NCBI GenBank assembly: GCA_009801015.1
Contig: VHZZ01008698.1
Span: 7,774 to 60,293 of the forward strand
From: Silene noctiflora
Lineage: Eukaryota; Streptophyta; Magnoliopsida; Caryophyllales; Caryophyllaceae
DNA length: 52,520 nucleotides
Direction: 5' to 3'
The notes beneath the pieces were generated by a model. It saw nothing but the letters and a program-made list of their open reading frames with translations, made no database searches and was not told where the DNA came from. The position numbers and the translations under genes were made by a program. Positions 22,953-33,600 of the stretch are shown here, one piece after another. Positions within the stretch are counted from its first letter, which is position 1. The number at the start of each line of letters is the position of its first letter.

Positions 22953-24812
22953 ATGGGAAGAGGATGGAGAAGAGCGTTATGCACTACAATCTCGAAAACC
23001 GAGTTATTAGAAAACGAGATTGAAGACGAAAGTATGAGGGCAAGTATTAATCGAAATAAGAGTGGTGGTAAATTAGGCTTCTTTTCTAGTATTAGTAACC
23101 CATCCACACCTCGCTTACGCGTCCGCACTTCTGTACCAAATAGTCTCGAGGCGAGCACGAACCAGTGCTCGCCTCGCTCTCCTTTCGCTATACTTAAGAA
23201 TACTTTTAGTCTCTCCAAGTCTAGTTGCCCCCTCTGTCTCCACAGTCTTAAGGCTAAGACCAGCCTAGGTTCGGCAATTTACACTGCTGAGTGTTCCCAT
23301 GCTTTTCATTTTTCCTGCATAGCATCTCATGTCCGTAATAACCGTAACTCCCTCGTTTGTCCGGTATGTTCCGTCACCTGGAAGGATGCTCCTGTTCTCA
23401 ATACTGTGAGCGCTACTGCTAGCGCCCCTGTCACGCCTACTGGTACCAATCGGACTTATTTCCAAGGACCTGTATACGGCGATGAGGACCTGCTTCCTCG
23501 GTTCAATTCTATCCCCGAGGAATGTGGAGGTCAAGGATTATCCGTCATCCCGAAAACTGTGAATCCTGCTGATAACAAGGTGGTTATTAGGAGGAGGAAT
23601 GTGGAGGTCAAGCTTCTCCCCGAGGCCGCCTTGGTATCGGGCAGTCAGTCATATGAGACCTACGCTGTCATATTGAGCATCAAGGCCCCGCCTGCGCCTA
23701 CAATGGACATAAATCGCGCGCCTGTTGATCTGGTTACGGTACTGGATGTTAGTAGCAGCATGACAGGTTCCAAGCTCCAGATGCTAAAGCGTGCTATGAG
23801 GCTTGTTATATCCTCCCTCGGCTCTGCTGATCGTCTGTCCATTGTCGCCTTTGCCTCTGCGCCTCATCGGCTATTATCACTGCGCCGAATGACGGCCCAG
23901 GGGCAGAAGGCAGCTCGCAAGATCATTGATCAGCTGGTTTGTGGTCAAGGGTCTTGTGTCAGCGAGGCGCTAAGGATGGCCGGTCGAGTGCTAGAGGACA
24001 GGAGGACCAAAAACCCGGTTTGCACAATCATCCTCTTGTCAGACAATCCCTACGATCGTGGTACTTCACACGAGACCCGATTCGGTCACATTGAGATTCC
24101 GGTTCACAGCGGTGGATTCGGAGGATTCAGGACGTGGGAAAGTCAGCCTCAGCAAGATGCGTATGCTAAATGTGTTGGTGGGTTACTAAGTGTGGTAGTC
24201 CAGGATTTAAGGGTACAGCTCGGGTTCGCATCCGGTTCAGCTCCTGTCGAAATCATGGCAGTCTACTCGGGTTACGGGAGACCGTCTTTATTAAGCTCGG
24301 ACTCAGCTCGACTAGGAGATTTATACGCCGAAGAAGAGAGGGAGATGTTAGTCGAGTTAAAAGTAGCAAGGTCATCAGGCAGGACACAGGCACAGGCACA
24401 AGCACACCAGGTAATGTGCGTTCGTTGCAGTTACAAAGACCCCGCAACAGGCGAGGTTGTCTACGGACGGGAACGGGCACTACTAGTGCCCAAACCCCCA
24501 TCTCAATCAGGAAGATTAACTTCTGAGTCGCTCCCACGAGTGGAGCGACTCAGGAATCAATTCATTTACACACGAGCCGTAGCAGAGTCACGACGGCTCG
24601 TGGATCATGGAGACTTTACCAGTGCCCATCATCTGATAACATCAGCTCGGGCATTAGTCATGCAGTCGGTTTCGGGTTCGGGTGAGGAGTACGCAAGAGG
24701 ACTAGAGGCTGAGCTGGCACATGTTCATTGGAGGAAGCAGTACCAGCTTGAAAAAAAATCATTAAAATCACATGTCAGCGATTTGCACGGCTTTGAAAAT
24801 GCAAGATTTTAA
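22953..24812 (+). CDS. RING-H2/vWA E3 ubiquitin ligase, WAV3/WAVH type
   Basis: A single-exon protein of 619 aa. Family members (Arabidopsis WAV3, WAVH1, WAVH2, EDA40) are E3 ligases acting in root gravitropism and auxin-related growth. The start MGRGWRRALCTTI is the conserved N-terminus of the family. The RING-H2 finger spans 92-139 with C92, C95, C114, H116, H119, C122, C136 and C139. A von Willebrand A domain follows from about 258, with the metal-site motif DVSSS (D265, S267, S269) and a further candidate acidic ligand in LLSDNPYD. The C-terminal part (about 450-600) is the conserved helical tail of the family. It is the only reconstructed gene here on the plus strand and is more GC-rich than its surroundings. 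Which WAVH paralogue it is cannot be decided. Confidence 0.93.
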   Translation: MGRGWRRALCTTISKTELLENEIEDESMRASINRNKSGGKLGFFSSISNPSTPRLRVRTSVPNSLEASTNQCSPRSPFAILKNTFSLSKSSCPLCLHSLKAKTSLGSAIYTAECSHAFHFSCIASHVRNNRNSLVCPVCSVTWKDAPVLNTVSATASAPVTPTGTNRTYFQGPVYGDEDLLPRFNSIPEECGGQGLSVIPKTVNPADNKVVIRRRNVEVKLLPEAALVSGSQSYETYAVILSIKAPPAPTMDINRAPVDLVTVLDVSSSMTGSKLQMLKRAMRLVISSLGSADRLSIVAFASAPHRLLSLRRMTAQGQKAARKIIDQLVCGQGSCVSEALRMAGRVLEDRRTKNPVCTIILLSDNPYDRGTSHETRFGHIEIPVHSGGFGGFRTWESQPQQDAYAKCVGGLLSVVVQDLRVQLGFASGSAPVEIMAVYSGYGRPSLLSSDSARLGDLYAEEEREMLVELKVARSSGRTQAQAQAHQVMCVRCSYKDPATGEVVYGRERALLVPKPPSQSGRLTSESLPRVERLRNQFIYTRAVAESRRLVDHGDFTSAHHLITSARALVMQSVSGSGEEYARGLEAELAHVHWRKQYQLEKKSLKSHVSDLHGFENARF

Positions 24813-25003
24813 ATATTTAATTATCAAATTAGTACGCATACAGTAGTCTGTAAACTAAGAAAAGGGAATCTAGGAGTTAATGTGAATTATTGAAGCACAT
24901 GATGAGAGACGGCGGAGTTGGCGTTTTACAAGCAGAAAAGGGTGAGAAAGACCACAGACCCACGTTCTAAACCCGACCGCAGTCGACGTTGGTGTTGTTA
25001 ATA

Positions 25004-25044
25004 CTCCCGTTGTTTCAATCATTTGTAAATTGTAACCAAGGGAG
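25004..25044. mobile_element. very short Stowaway-like remnant
   Basis: CTCCCGTTGTTTCAATC and a right end CCAAGGGAG are enclosed by TA (25002-25003, 25045-25046). At 41 bp it is far shorter than the full element at 19382 and looks like a copy with a large internal deletion. Confidence 0.55.
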
Positions 25045-25727
25045 TAACAGTTATTTGTTCCAATGTGTTCTCATTAAATTTTTTTTGTCTTTTGTTTTAT
25101 TGGTAAAGATATAAATAGTTAGTTGATGGTTTATTTCACATTTTCGTGTCACTTTGATGGATGTTGTTACTCGTCAACAATATTTGAAATAAGTTCGTTA
25201 CAACGTTATTTCACTTCTATATTGCGTTAAGCGAAGAATTCACTCAAAAGTTACGTCAAGATATGGTTTGAGATAATAAGAATTGGTGGGATCATAAGTT
25301 CTAGAAGCAAAAACTTTCTTTTTCGTTCTTTACCTTGGTTCGTTTGGGCGAGCAAAGTAATTTTGTTGACCGTAACCACACGAAGACACTCATAAGTCAT
25401 AAGTCATAACCAACTACGGAGTATGTTTTAAAAGCACTTGAATTCATAACTTATTACTCCGTGTATATATCACTATTATTGAATCGAGAAAGATAAACAG
25501 CGACTAACACGCGACTTTAATCCGTCTTAACATTATCACCACTTTTTTAAGTATCAAACCCTTAATTGGTTTCCCAATAAAAAAAAACGTTATAAGCATT
25601 AGAACATTGGCATGTTAGTAGGACTACCTTTAGTGTAATATGCTCCAAATGCATGTGGAAGGTACCTTAGCTTATAACTCAAAGTTCATATAGTCAAACT
25701 TTAGAAGTATGAAATCATTATAAAAAA

Positions 25728-25893
25728 ATAAAACGTCTTGTTTATGAGGGACACTATATGTCATAAGCTGAAAACGGATATTGTCCCTTTCATAATAAGG
25801 CAAGTGAAAGGGAAAATGGGGGAGAAATGAAGCCAATAAATAGTATCACTTGTATATTGTGAGAGGAGCATTATCCGTCTTTAGCTATTTGTG
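25728..25893. mobile_element. Mutator-type MITE (CTATCCGTC family), copy 2
   Basis: It carries ACGTCTTG at the left and CTATTTGTG at the right with the fold-back core (ATATGTCATAAGCTG, TTATCCGTCTTTAGC). The 9 bases TATAAAAAA stand on both sides (25719-25727 and 25894-25902); because they are A-rich, the match is weaker evidence than in copy 1. Confidence 0.7.
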
Positions 25894-26437
25894 TATAAAA
25901 AAAGGGTTTGGAGATTGGAACCTAGGCTTTATATGTCATGCTATACTTATTAACTTTTTCTTCCATCATTCCATTTTTTGAGATTGAGGGGATTCTTATG
26001 ATTTGTGGACCTTCAAATAAACCTTATCAAGGTCCTACACTCCTTAGTCCTTAGCTTCACAAATCACAATAAGTCTCTTTATCACAGGTATATCCGTTAT
26101 AAATTTTTGACGGGTTAAATATCACCTATATGAGTAGATAAGACAAAAATCATAGTAGCTACTAAGGAATAACAGATGACTTGTCTTTTATTTAACTCGT
26201 CACAAACTTTCGTAAATCAATGTCATCAACCACAATCGATTACGAACTATGGGTAACACGATCAACAATCAACATACAATTTACAAATTTTGTTTTCTCT
26301 ATCAAATCTTGAATCCGTGCTAAACTTACTAGTTCGCCTTAGTAATGAATAGACCGTTAATTTGTGAGGTTCCTAGATAACTTAGTGAGATTTGATAAGC
26401 TTATATTTTGTTACTCTAGCTAACGCTGTCTAAGTAA

Positions 26438-26634
26438 CAAAGCGTCTTGCTTGTGACGGACACTAATCGTCACAAGCTAAGACGGATATTGTCCATCTCA
26501 CAATAAAGCAAGTGGGCAGGCAAGTGAGGCACAAATAGAGCACCCCATGGATAGTGCCACTTGCATTTTGTAAGAAGGGTACTATCCGTTTTCAGCTTGT
26601 GACAGATAGTGTTCATCTTCAATGAGAATTTGTG
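26438..26634. mobile_element. Mutator-type MITE (CTATCCGTC family), copy 3
   Basis: It begins CAAAGCGTCTTGCTTGTGACGG and ends CAATGAGAATTTGTG, the reverse orientation of copy 1, with the same inner GCAAGTG / CACTTGC pairing. No clear 9-bp duplication remains, so it is older. Confidence 0.7.
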
Positions 26635-26641
26635 TACAATC

Positions 26642-26812
26642 AATTGTGGAGTTAGGGGGCTAGCAGGGGCCCTCGTCTCCTCGACGGTTGAGATTTTTGA
26701 AATTTTTAGTTAAAATTTTCGAGTTTTTTAGGTGTATCTTATATTATTACTCATCTGTCCCTTCTCCCAAAATTTTTCGCTCCCCTAAGCTCAAATTCTG
26801 ACTCTGCCACTC
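26642..26812. mobile_element. hAT-like fragment
   Basis: The sequence GTGGAGTTAGGGGG...GGGGCCC at the left and CTGACTCTGCCACTC at the right resemble plant hAT ends (GTGGCAGAGTCAG read on the minus strand). The interior TTTTCGCTCCCCTAAGC is also in that style. The inverted match of the ends is poor and no duplication is seen. Confidence 0.35.
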
Positions 26813-27461
26813 TATATAATGAAATTTTGGTGAGAATTCGGTGTGATTTTGCAATGGGTTTGTATTCACGATTGTGTAAACTTATGGGGGTTAATCAACA
26901 ATTTTGCGAGTAGTACTATATTGTTAAGTATTTTGTTTTTGTTTTCTTTACCTAAATAGTGGCTGTAAGAAGTCTATTAACACTATTTTTAAGTAATATT
27001 TTTCCGAGTCTTTTTGTACCAATTTGTCATTTACACTATTTTTACCAACACTTTTAACAATTCAACTAATCTTCACCTAATCAGTATTTAATTATTAATT
27101 AATCCAACGCATTCTCCTTAAAGTTACTTTATACGTAATTAGTGATTACTTTCCAATATTAAGTTAGGTTTAGTTCCACATAAAAGGGAGGATTAGGTTA
27201 GGTTAACTTTATAATCAACCTTTAATTAGAGAGATTAACCAAGGATGAAGTGCCGTATTAGAAGAGTGAAAAAATTCGAGACTTTTAAGTTAAAAGTAAA
27301 TTATACTATGAGACTACTGTATGATGCGATCACATTAAACGTTACCATTTTATATGTTAAAACATGACGATTTAAATTATTATAACTTAATGTTTATTAC
27401 ACTGCTCACTTTTCCACATAAAATAATTACTGTCTGCTATAATATATAACGGTTGTCAACA

Positions 27462-27760
27462 AACCATCTAAATCAAAAGCTTAAGCTGATGGTTGAAATC
27501 TCAAGATCAATTTTATATTTTAACACGCCCTCTCACACAAATGTCCATTGGTCTTGAACTGTGGATGCAATTACAGATCTTCGCATACCCCGTGCTTAAT
27601 ATTTCACTTTAAAAATTGGGGACCATGACTTTTTAACCACGTGACTCTAATAACATGTCAAGAAACCATTTTAACCAAAAACTTAATTTAATGGCTAAAC
27701 TCCCAAAATTAATTTTATACTCTAACGGTGACACGCAATAACGACTGGTGAGTTGAAAGC
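27462..27760. repeat. interspersed repeat with AACCAT...CTTAA motif, two parts
   Basis: Two related blocks, near 27465 (AACCATCTAAATCAAAAGC, then TTAAGCTGATGGTTG) and near 27661 (AAACCATTTTAACCAAAAAC, then TTAATTTAATGGCT), are each followed by ATTTTATA and TCTAAC/TTTAACACG. Relatives of the first part occur near 19679 and 32277. The family could not be assigned. Confidence 0.45.
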
Positions 27761-28113
27761 ATGCAACCCATAGTCAAAAAGTATCTCAAATGATTGAGAT
27801 GGTTCCGTTATTTATTGAGATTTGGAAGTTAATCTGATTGGATTATGTTAAACTAAAATCCACGTGCTTTTGTTTTGCTTTGACTTTTGTGAATTGTTAC
27901 ACATTAATCAATGTTAATATTTATATACTTCGTATATACGAGTATTAATTGGAGTAATCCTTGCTTGTAATATTGCATGGTGCTTTTGTTGGACATACGT
28001 TTCTACCACTAGTCAACCCACAAGCCTTCAACTTGGACTACTCACTACTTTAAGAGTCTAAGATAGTTTTTTAAACAAGCGTGAAACGGTACGTAATTCA
28101 CAAATTGATTCAA

Positions 28114-28950
28114 TCCCTATTATACTAAAAAATTAAGAACTTACTAAAAATTTTCCACCTAAATGAACTACAAGTGGACATTATTATTCCAAATAATAAA
28201 TAATTCTATTTCATTTATAAAGGGTATAATATTTTTTTCAATTTGCTTCCCCTATATACTAAAAAATAGGTGAATTCACAAGTTTTCCCTCCATAAAACA
28301 TCTTTTTAAATAAAGAAATTATGATAATTTAATTGTTTTTACTACCTAAGAAAATTAATAATTATAATATATTTCATTATAAATTTTTTTTCATTAAAAT
28401 TAATCTTTTCATTAAATTATATATTTTCACTAAATATTAAACTATAATATTTTAATTAAAATATAAATAAATAATATTAAACTAGAAACTATTAAATCTT
28501 TTATTATTGATGTTATTATTTAAGAATAACTTGACTCACACTATGTATAAACAAAATTATAAATCATTTTTATTACTTTCTTGACAAAAAGAAATTGAGA
28601 GATTTTATAAAATTGGAATCGTTAGCTTTGTGGTATAAAAAATACTTTTAAAAAAACTCAATTAAGCACATTACTCAATTCTCTTGGATTAATTTTTAGT
28701 TTTAATTTTTTTTTTCTCGAATCAAAATAAAATAATGAGAAAATGAACAATTAATGAGCTACCACTATTATTTTACAGTTCAATTTTACTCGGTTTTCTT
28801 GAATAATTTTGCAGTTCATTTTTTGTTTCTCATATCAAAATATAATTACGTGAAATATGAAAAATTAATAAGGTGTTAATTTATGCATAAATAGTACAAA
28901 AATAAAAACTCTATAAAAATCGCGCATTTATTGCGCGGGATCTGAACTAG
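28114..28950. mobile_element. Helitron-like element with hairpin and CTAG end
   Basis: The right end has a perfect 6-bp GC stem, CGCGCA-TTTAT-TGCGCG (28921-28937), followed 9 bases later by CTAG and T, the standard 3' end of plant Helitrons, which insert between A and T. The left end may be TCCCTATTATACTAAAAA at 28114 (preceded by A) or the similar TCCCCTATATACTAAAAA at 28248. Two 5'-like ends before one 3' end suggest nesting. There is no Rep/helicase sequence, so it is non-autonomous. Confidence 0.55.
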
Positions 28951-29506
28951 TGCTCTAATAAGAAAACAAAATAATTTATAATTATTACAATTTTCTTCAT
29001 TTTAATAAGGAAAGAAATGAGAAATAATACATGTGATAACCTTAGAAGCTAATATTAGTTTTTTTAATTTTATTAACAAAAAAAAAAAAAAAAAAAAAAA
29101 AAACAAATAATATTGTAGCCATGGAATGACAACCTTAGCTTATTTTAATTTGGCACATAACACTTTATATAAATCAAGATCAAGATATATATACTTAAAA
29201 TAAGGATTTTCGATTAAACAAATAAATTATATTCATTCAGTTCCAATGAAATTTTTACATATTCTTTATACACAAAGACCAAGGTAGAAAGAGAAAGGAA
29301 TTGCTTTTAATATTATTAAAAGATAAAGTCAAAGTAAAATTAACCCAAAAAAGAAAAGTGTAAACTATTAACTGGGACTGTTACAGATTCTATAATTATG
29401 AATCTAAGTTTGAAAAACCCTAATTATATTTAGTAGATTTTAACATTCAATTAATAGTACTCGAAGGACGTCTCTAAACATTGGGAAAAAAAATCTAAAA
29501 AATACC

Positions 29507-29532
29507 GTGCTTTAGCACATGATCTACACTAG
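29507..29532. mobile_element. second Helitron-like 3' end
   Basis: The hairpin GTGCTTTAGCAC (29507-29518) is followed by ATGATCTACA and CTAG, T. The tail GATCTACACTAGT is almost identical to those ending at 28950 and 29927. Its own 5' end was not located. Confidence 0.5.
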
Positions 29533-29901
29533 TTAACATATTAATAAAATATATTGATTTTGTTATCTAAAATGAAATTATACAATTTAAACGTATGATG
29601 TGATAGAAATATTTTATTGTTATTATTTGTATTTTATTGTTATTATTTGTAAAATTATGTACTACAAATTGCACTAATTAAATGAAAGGCCACAAACATT
29701 TTTTAAGCAAATACTTTTTAAATAATTTTATTATTATTGCGTCTTTTGATACATATTTATTTACTATAAATTAATAGTATTCATAGATATTTTTACTTCT
29801 AAAACGTAAAGCCTTACGAATTATATATGAAATTTTAAGTTAGTTACATACACCAGTGGTGTATTAATTGTTAAATTCTATGAATTCTTTATTTAAAAAC
29901 T

Positions 29902-29927
29902 GCGCATTCGCGCGAGATCTACACTAG
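29902..29927. mobile_element. third Helitron-like 3' end
   Basis: A 4-bp GC stem GCGC-ATTC-GCGC (29902-29913) is followed by GAGATCTACA and CTAG, T, the same tail as at 29532. The 5' end was not located. Confidence 0.5.
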
Positions 29928-30658
29928 TGATCTTTAATTAATTAGTAATAGAGATACGGAGTATATCTTTGGATCTATTTCGCGAGTGAACTCACAGAAG
30001 GCAAAACCAGGTAAATCATAAGATATGAGTGATAGTCTGTAAACCACATATATCATCAAAACAAGCGCGTATACGAGTGAACGTGTAGATGAACACGACT
30101 CACAGAATCGGGTATCCACATCTAGCGGATAACCATAATTTAATGGTTTATGTGCGATTTCTCTGAGAGTTTTTTTATCACGTTGTTCGATTGTTGTCCA
30201 AGTTCACCGTATTGTTGCCGTTCTTATTTCTCTTATACCCCAATAATACGCCAAGTCGCCAACAAGTGTTTTCTTATAAAGTTCGCGCTTTCATCGTCTC
30301 CCTTCCATGACGGACAATTTATCGGACACTATTCCTTAGGACATATCCTAAGCATACGCTTGTAACATCTCACAAGTGGTTAAAATAATGTTAAAAGGAA
30401 AGGTTGTGTGAGATGTCACAAGTTATTTTTCGTCAAAAGTAAGAATAGTTGACCGTAATGGCTATGAACCAAACAAGCCATCGTCCCTATTAGAATCAAC
30501 CAAGGCCTAATTCATGAAATCCAAGCAAGGCGTTAGAAGTCTAAAATCGTGTTATTTGATAGCCAAATTAAAGCAGCTGATAAACAAGATTGTCGAATCG
30601 CTACGTCTTACAAGCATGATAGCTCTGGTAAAAAATGCGTGTATTTACTTGGAAGTTC

Positions 30659-33600
30659 CTACAAACACCTTCCTCCATACCCGGCATTTCGGAATAGAGC
30701 TTGTTTGATGTCCTCAGAACCCAGTACTGAACCCTGTTCCATTTCGTGAGTGAGTTAGAAATACGGAAGTATTAGCCATAAGCCACTAAGCTCATCATAT
30801 ACAGTTGAAGAATGAAAACGTATGGACGTACCTGGGAGCAAGACGCCTGCAGTGAGAAATCGTTGAAGCAACTTATAACACATTGTTGAATTTCAAGGCC
30901 TAAGGCTTCTAGTGTAGTAACAGTTGACAGTAGTAGTCCCGGTTTACCAGCGCAGCACATCTCAACCCTTGTATCCAACTCCCTCCTTTCGACATCAAAC
31001 TGCAAATTATTCATCTGTCAGTAGTCGCTCACTATACTAACTTCACTTATACACTTTGTCTCCTGTAAAGCTGATTTATAATAACAATAAATTGGACTGG
31101 CACGTTTTTCTTTTCACATTTGCCAAAATTCAGTTGAAACATAGCACCATTTTTATGGAGCGTTTCAAACTCTACTTACTAAGGACTGACAGAGAAAACC
31201 ATCATGCATAATATCATAGGGATGACATTTGGAGCCTCTCATAGTGTTAAATGTGATGATTCAATCATCCTGTGATGAATGGAATACATTGATAAATTTG
31301 ATGACGCATATATTGGTTAAGTTGCGCGGTCCAAGTACCATCATCCGGTTATGTACAAGGTAAGGGACAATCATTTGAAACCACTTGTGCTGATAATATA
31401 TTACCCGTGTGTGTTCTACTCGGTTTTCCCTAAACATAAATGGCACTTCACATGGCTATTTTAAGGGGAAGAGGGGTTTAGGAGAAAGAGAGCCTCTTTC
31501 GCCTTTGCTCTTTATTCTTTGCATGGATTGGAATGAAGTGCTTACAAGAATACCCAAAGGCATCAAAAATTATCCACAATTTAGTTTTCATCCCAAGTGT
31601 GGCCGAATTGGTCTCACCATCTTGTCTTTGTAGATGATTTTTTGCTTTTCACGAGAGTGGATATCCTCTCTGACTCTTATAGCTATGCCATGTCTTAACA
31701 AGTTCTTTGGTTACTCAGCCTTGCAGCTTAACCCCTCCAAGACTAGTATCTACTTCCGGGCTGTACTGCGTGTACATCCCATGGTTAAAACTGAAATTAC
31801 TACCAAGCTCACTTAAGGTACGTTACCCTTTAAATGCTTAGGGACAACATGATTTACTTGCAATAATCAAAGCTAATTACTACGCTCGAAGAGTTCAACT
31901 GTTAACTTTATAGTTTCTGGTCTGGAAAACGACTGGTGTGTGTGTGTGTGTGTGGTTCTACCCAAAGGGGTGGTGAAAGCCATTGACAGGATGTGTAGGC
32001 AATTTTTATGGGGTTACCATGACAAATCAAGAAAGATGGCCGTCTTTAAATGAGATAATGTGTGTAGAACTCGTAAGGACGAAGCCTGTAACATTCAAGA
32101 TATCCTTACTTGGACCAAAACTCCCATTCTTAAGTGGTGGTGATGATCGGGTAATGGCTCTGGATTCAGATGTACGGAATATATCCTAAAGTCTCAAGAG
32201 TCAAGACTGCTGGATAATCTCCCCTATTGCAGGTGCATCTATGGGTTGGAACATGGAAGGCATTATCGTGAGAAGGCCATCTCAACCAAACCCTTAACCT
32301 TAAAGGTGATGGTTGACGGCTTAACACTATTGAGCACTGAACACATATGGGTAAGCTGCAATTAAAGGGTCTATGTGACATGTGCAGTGGAGAAATCCAG
32401 GCGAAAATATGGACAAAGTCAGTGTGGCATCAAGTGTTATTCTTAGACATGTTTTCATTGTCACATCAGCACCACAAGTCCGTCTCACCACCATTCATAA
32501 CTTGATGAGACGGGATTTTTGCTATGTCAACAGATGCAAACTTTGCAAAGCTGAATTCTGAACCATCTGCGCACTTTTTTTTCAGATGTCAATAATTTTC
32601 TAATGAGGTGTTGCAGTGTATATTTTCTTGGATTGGAATCGGAATTTGGATGAAGCGTACGCCTATTAGTTCAAAGCGTACTCCTTACTCTTTATGAAAC
32701 GAGCGCAATTGTCATATCTTACATTAAGTCTTTTCTACGCATGTACTGATGTATTCCGTTTACATCCATAACATCCCGACTCATAAAAATCAATCTAAAT
32801 ACTGGTGCAGTAGAACAATAAGAAAACAGCGAAAATTAGACCAGAGTAACAAAAATATTCGATACCTTGGGTGAATTTCGGACAAGATCATTCGGCTTAG
32901 CATCTTTAAAAATACCAAGAACATTGAATTGATTAGAACCCACATCATCACTTTCTTGCAAATTATTAATCTTCTCTAATAGCTCCTTCATATAATCAAT
33001 TGTATCTCCTAAAATCGATGTCCTATCCATCTGCACACACAACTTAACTAATCACATCATCGACAAGGATCGAACCCCTTACCTAATAATCAAGTAACCA
33101 TATCAGCAACTACTACACCAAACCCAATAATTTGTCGTTTTACATTTTTCCATGTATTACCGCTTTTCTACCATAGTAACTATGAAAAAGAAAAACGTCA
33201 TATTTTTCTATTTTGAAATATTACGGGTTTTTCTACATGGTACCATGTACTTCTTCGAATTCTACGTGGTATCCCTACTATTTCAAAAATATCAATTGTA
33301 CCCCTAAACTTAATAAAAATATCTTAAAATACCCAAAATGTTCTAATCCGCCTCTTTTATATATTAGTTTTATGCATGTTTGATTGATTTTTTGGCAATA
33401 ATTTGTCATGTGATTAACAGAAAAATCGTTTAGTCAATCGTAAACATATTTTCTTTACATAATTTAACTGTTTAAAAACTTGATTTTTAGTAGTTTGGGT
33501 ATTTTAAGAACATTTTTACTAAGTTTAGGGGTACCACTGTTTCCAGAAACCTAAGGGTACCACGTAAAATTCGAAAAAATATATGGGTACCACGTGTAAA

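Larger units (their letters stand above)
24813..30658. other. AT-rich intergenic region with MITEs and Helitron-like ends
   Basis: No gene is supported over 5.8 kb. It contains a minimal Stowaway (25004-25044), two Mutator MITEs (25728-25893, 26438-26634), a hAT-like fragment (about 26642-26812), repeats with the CCATCT...AAGCTTAAG motif (27460-27760), Helitron-like sequence (28114-29928) and an A tract (about 29080-29103). Confidence 0.5.
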
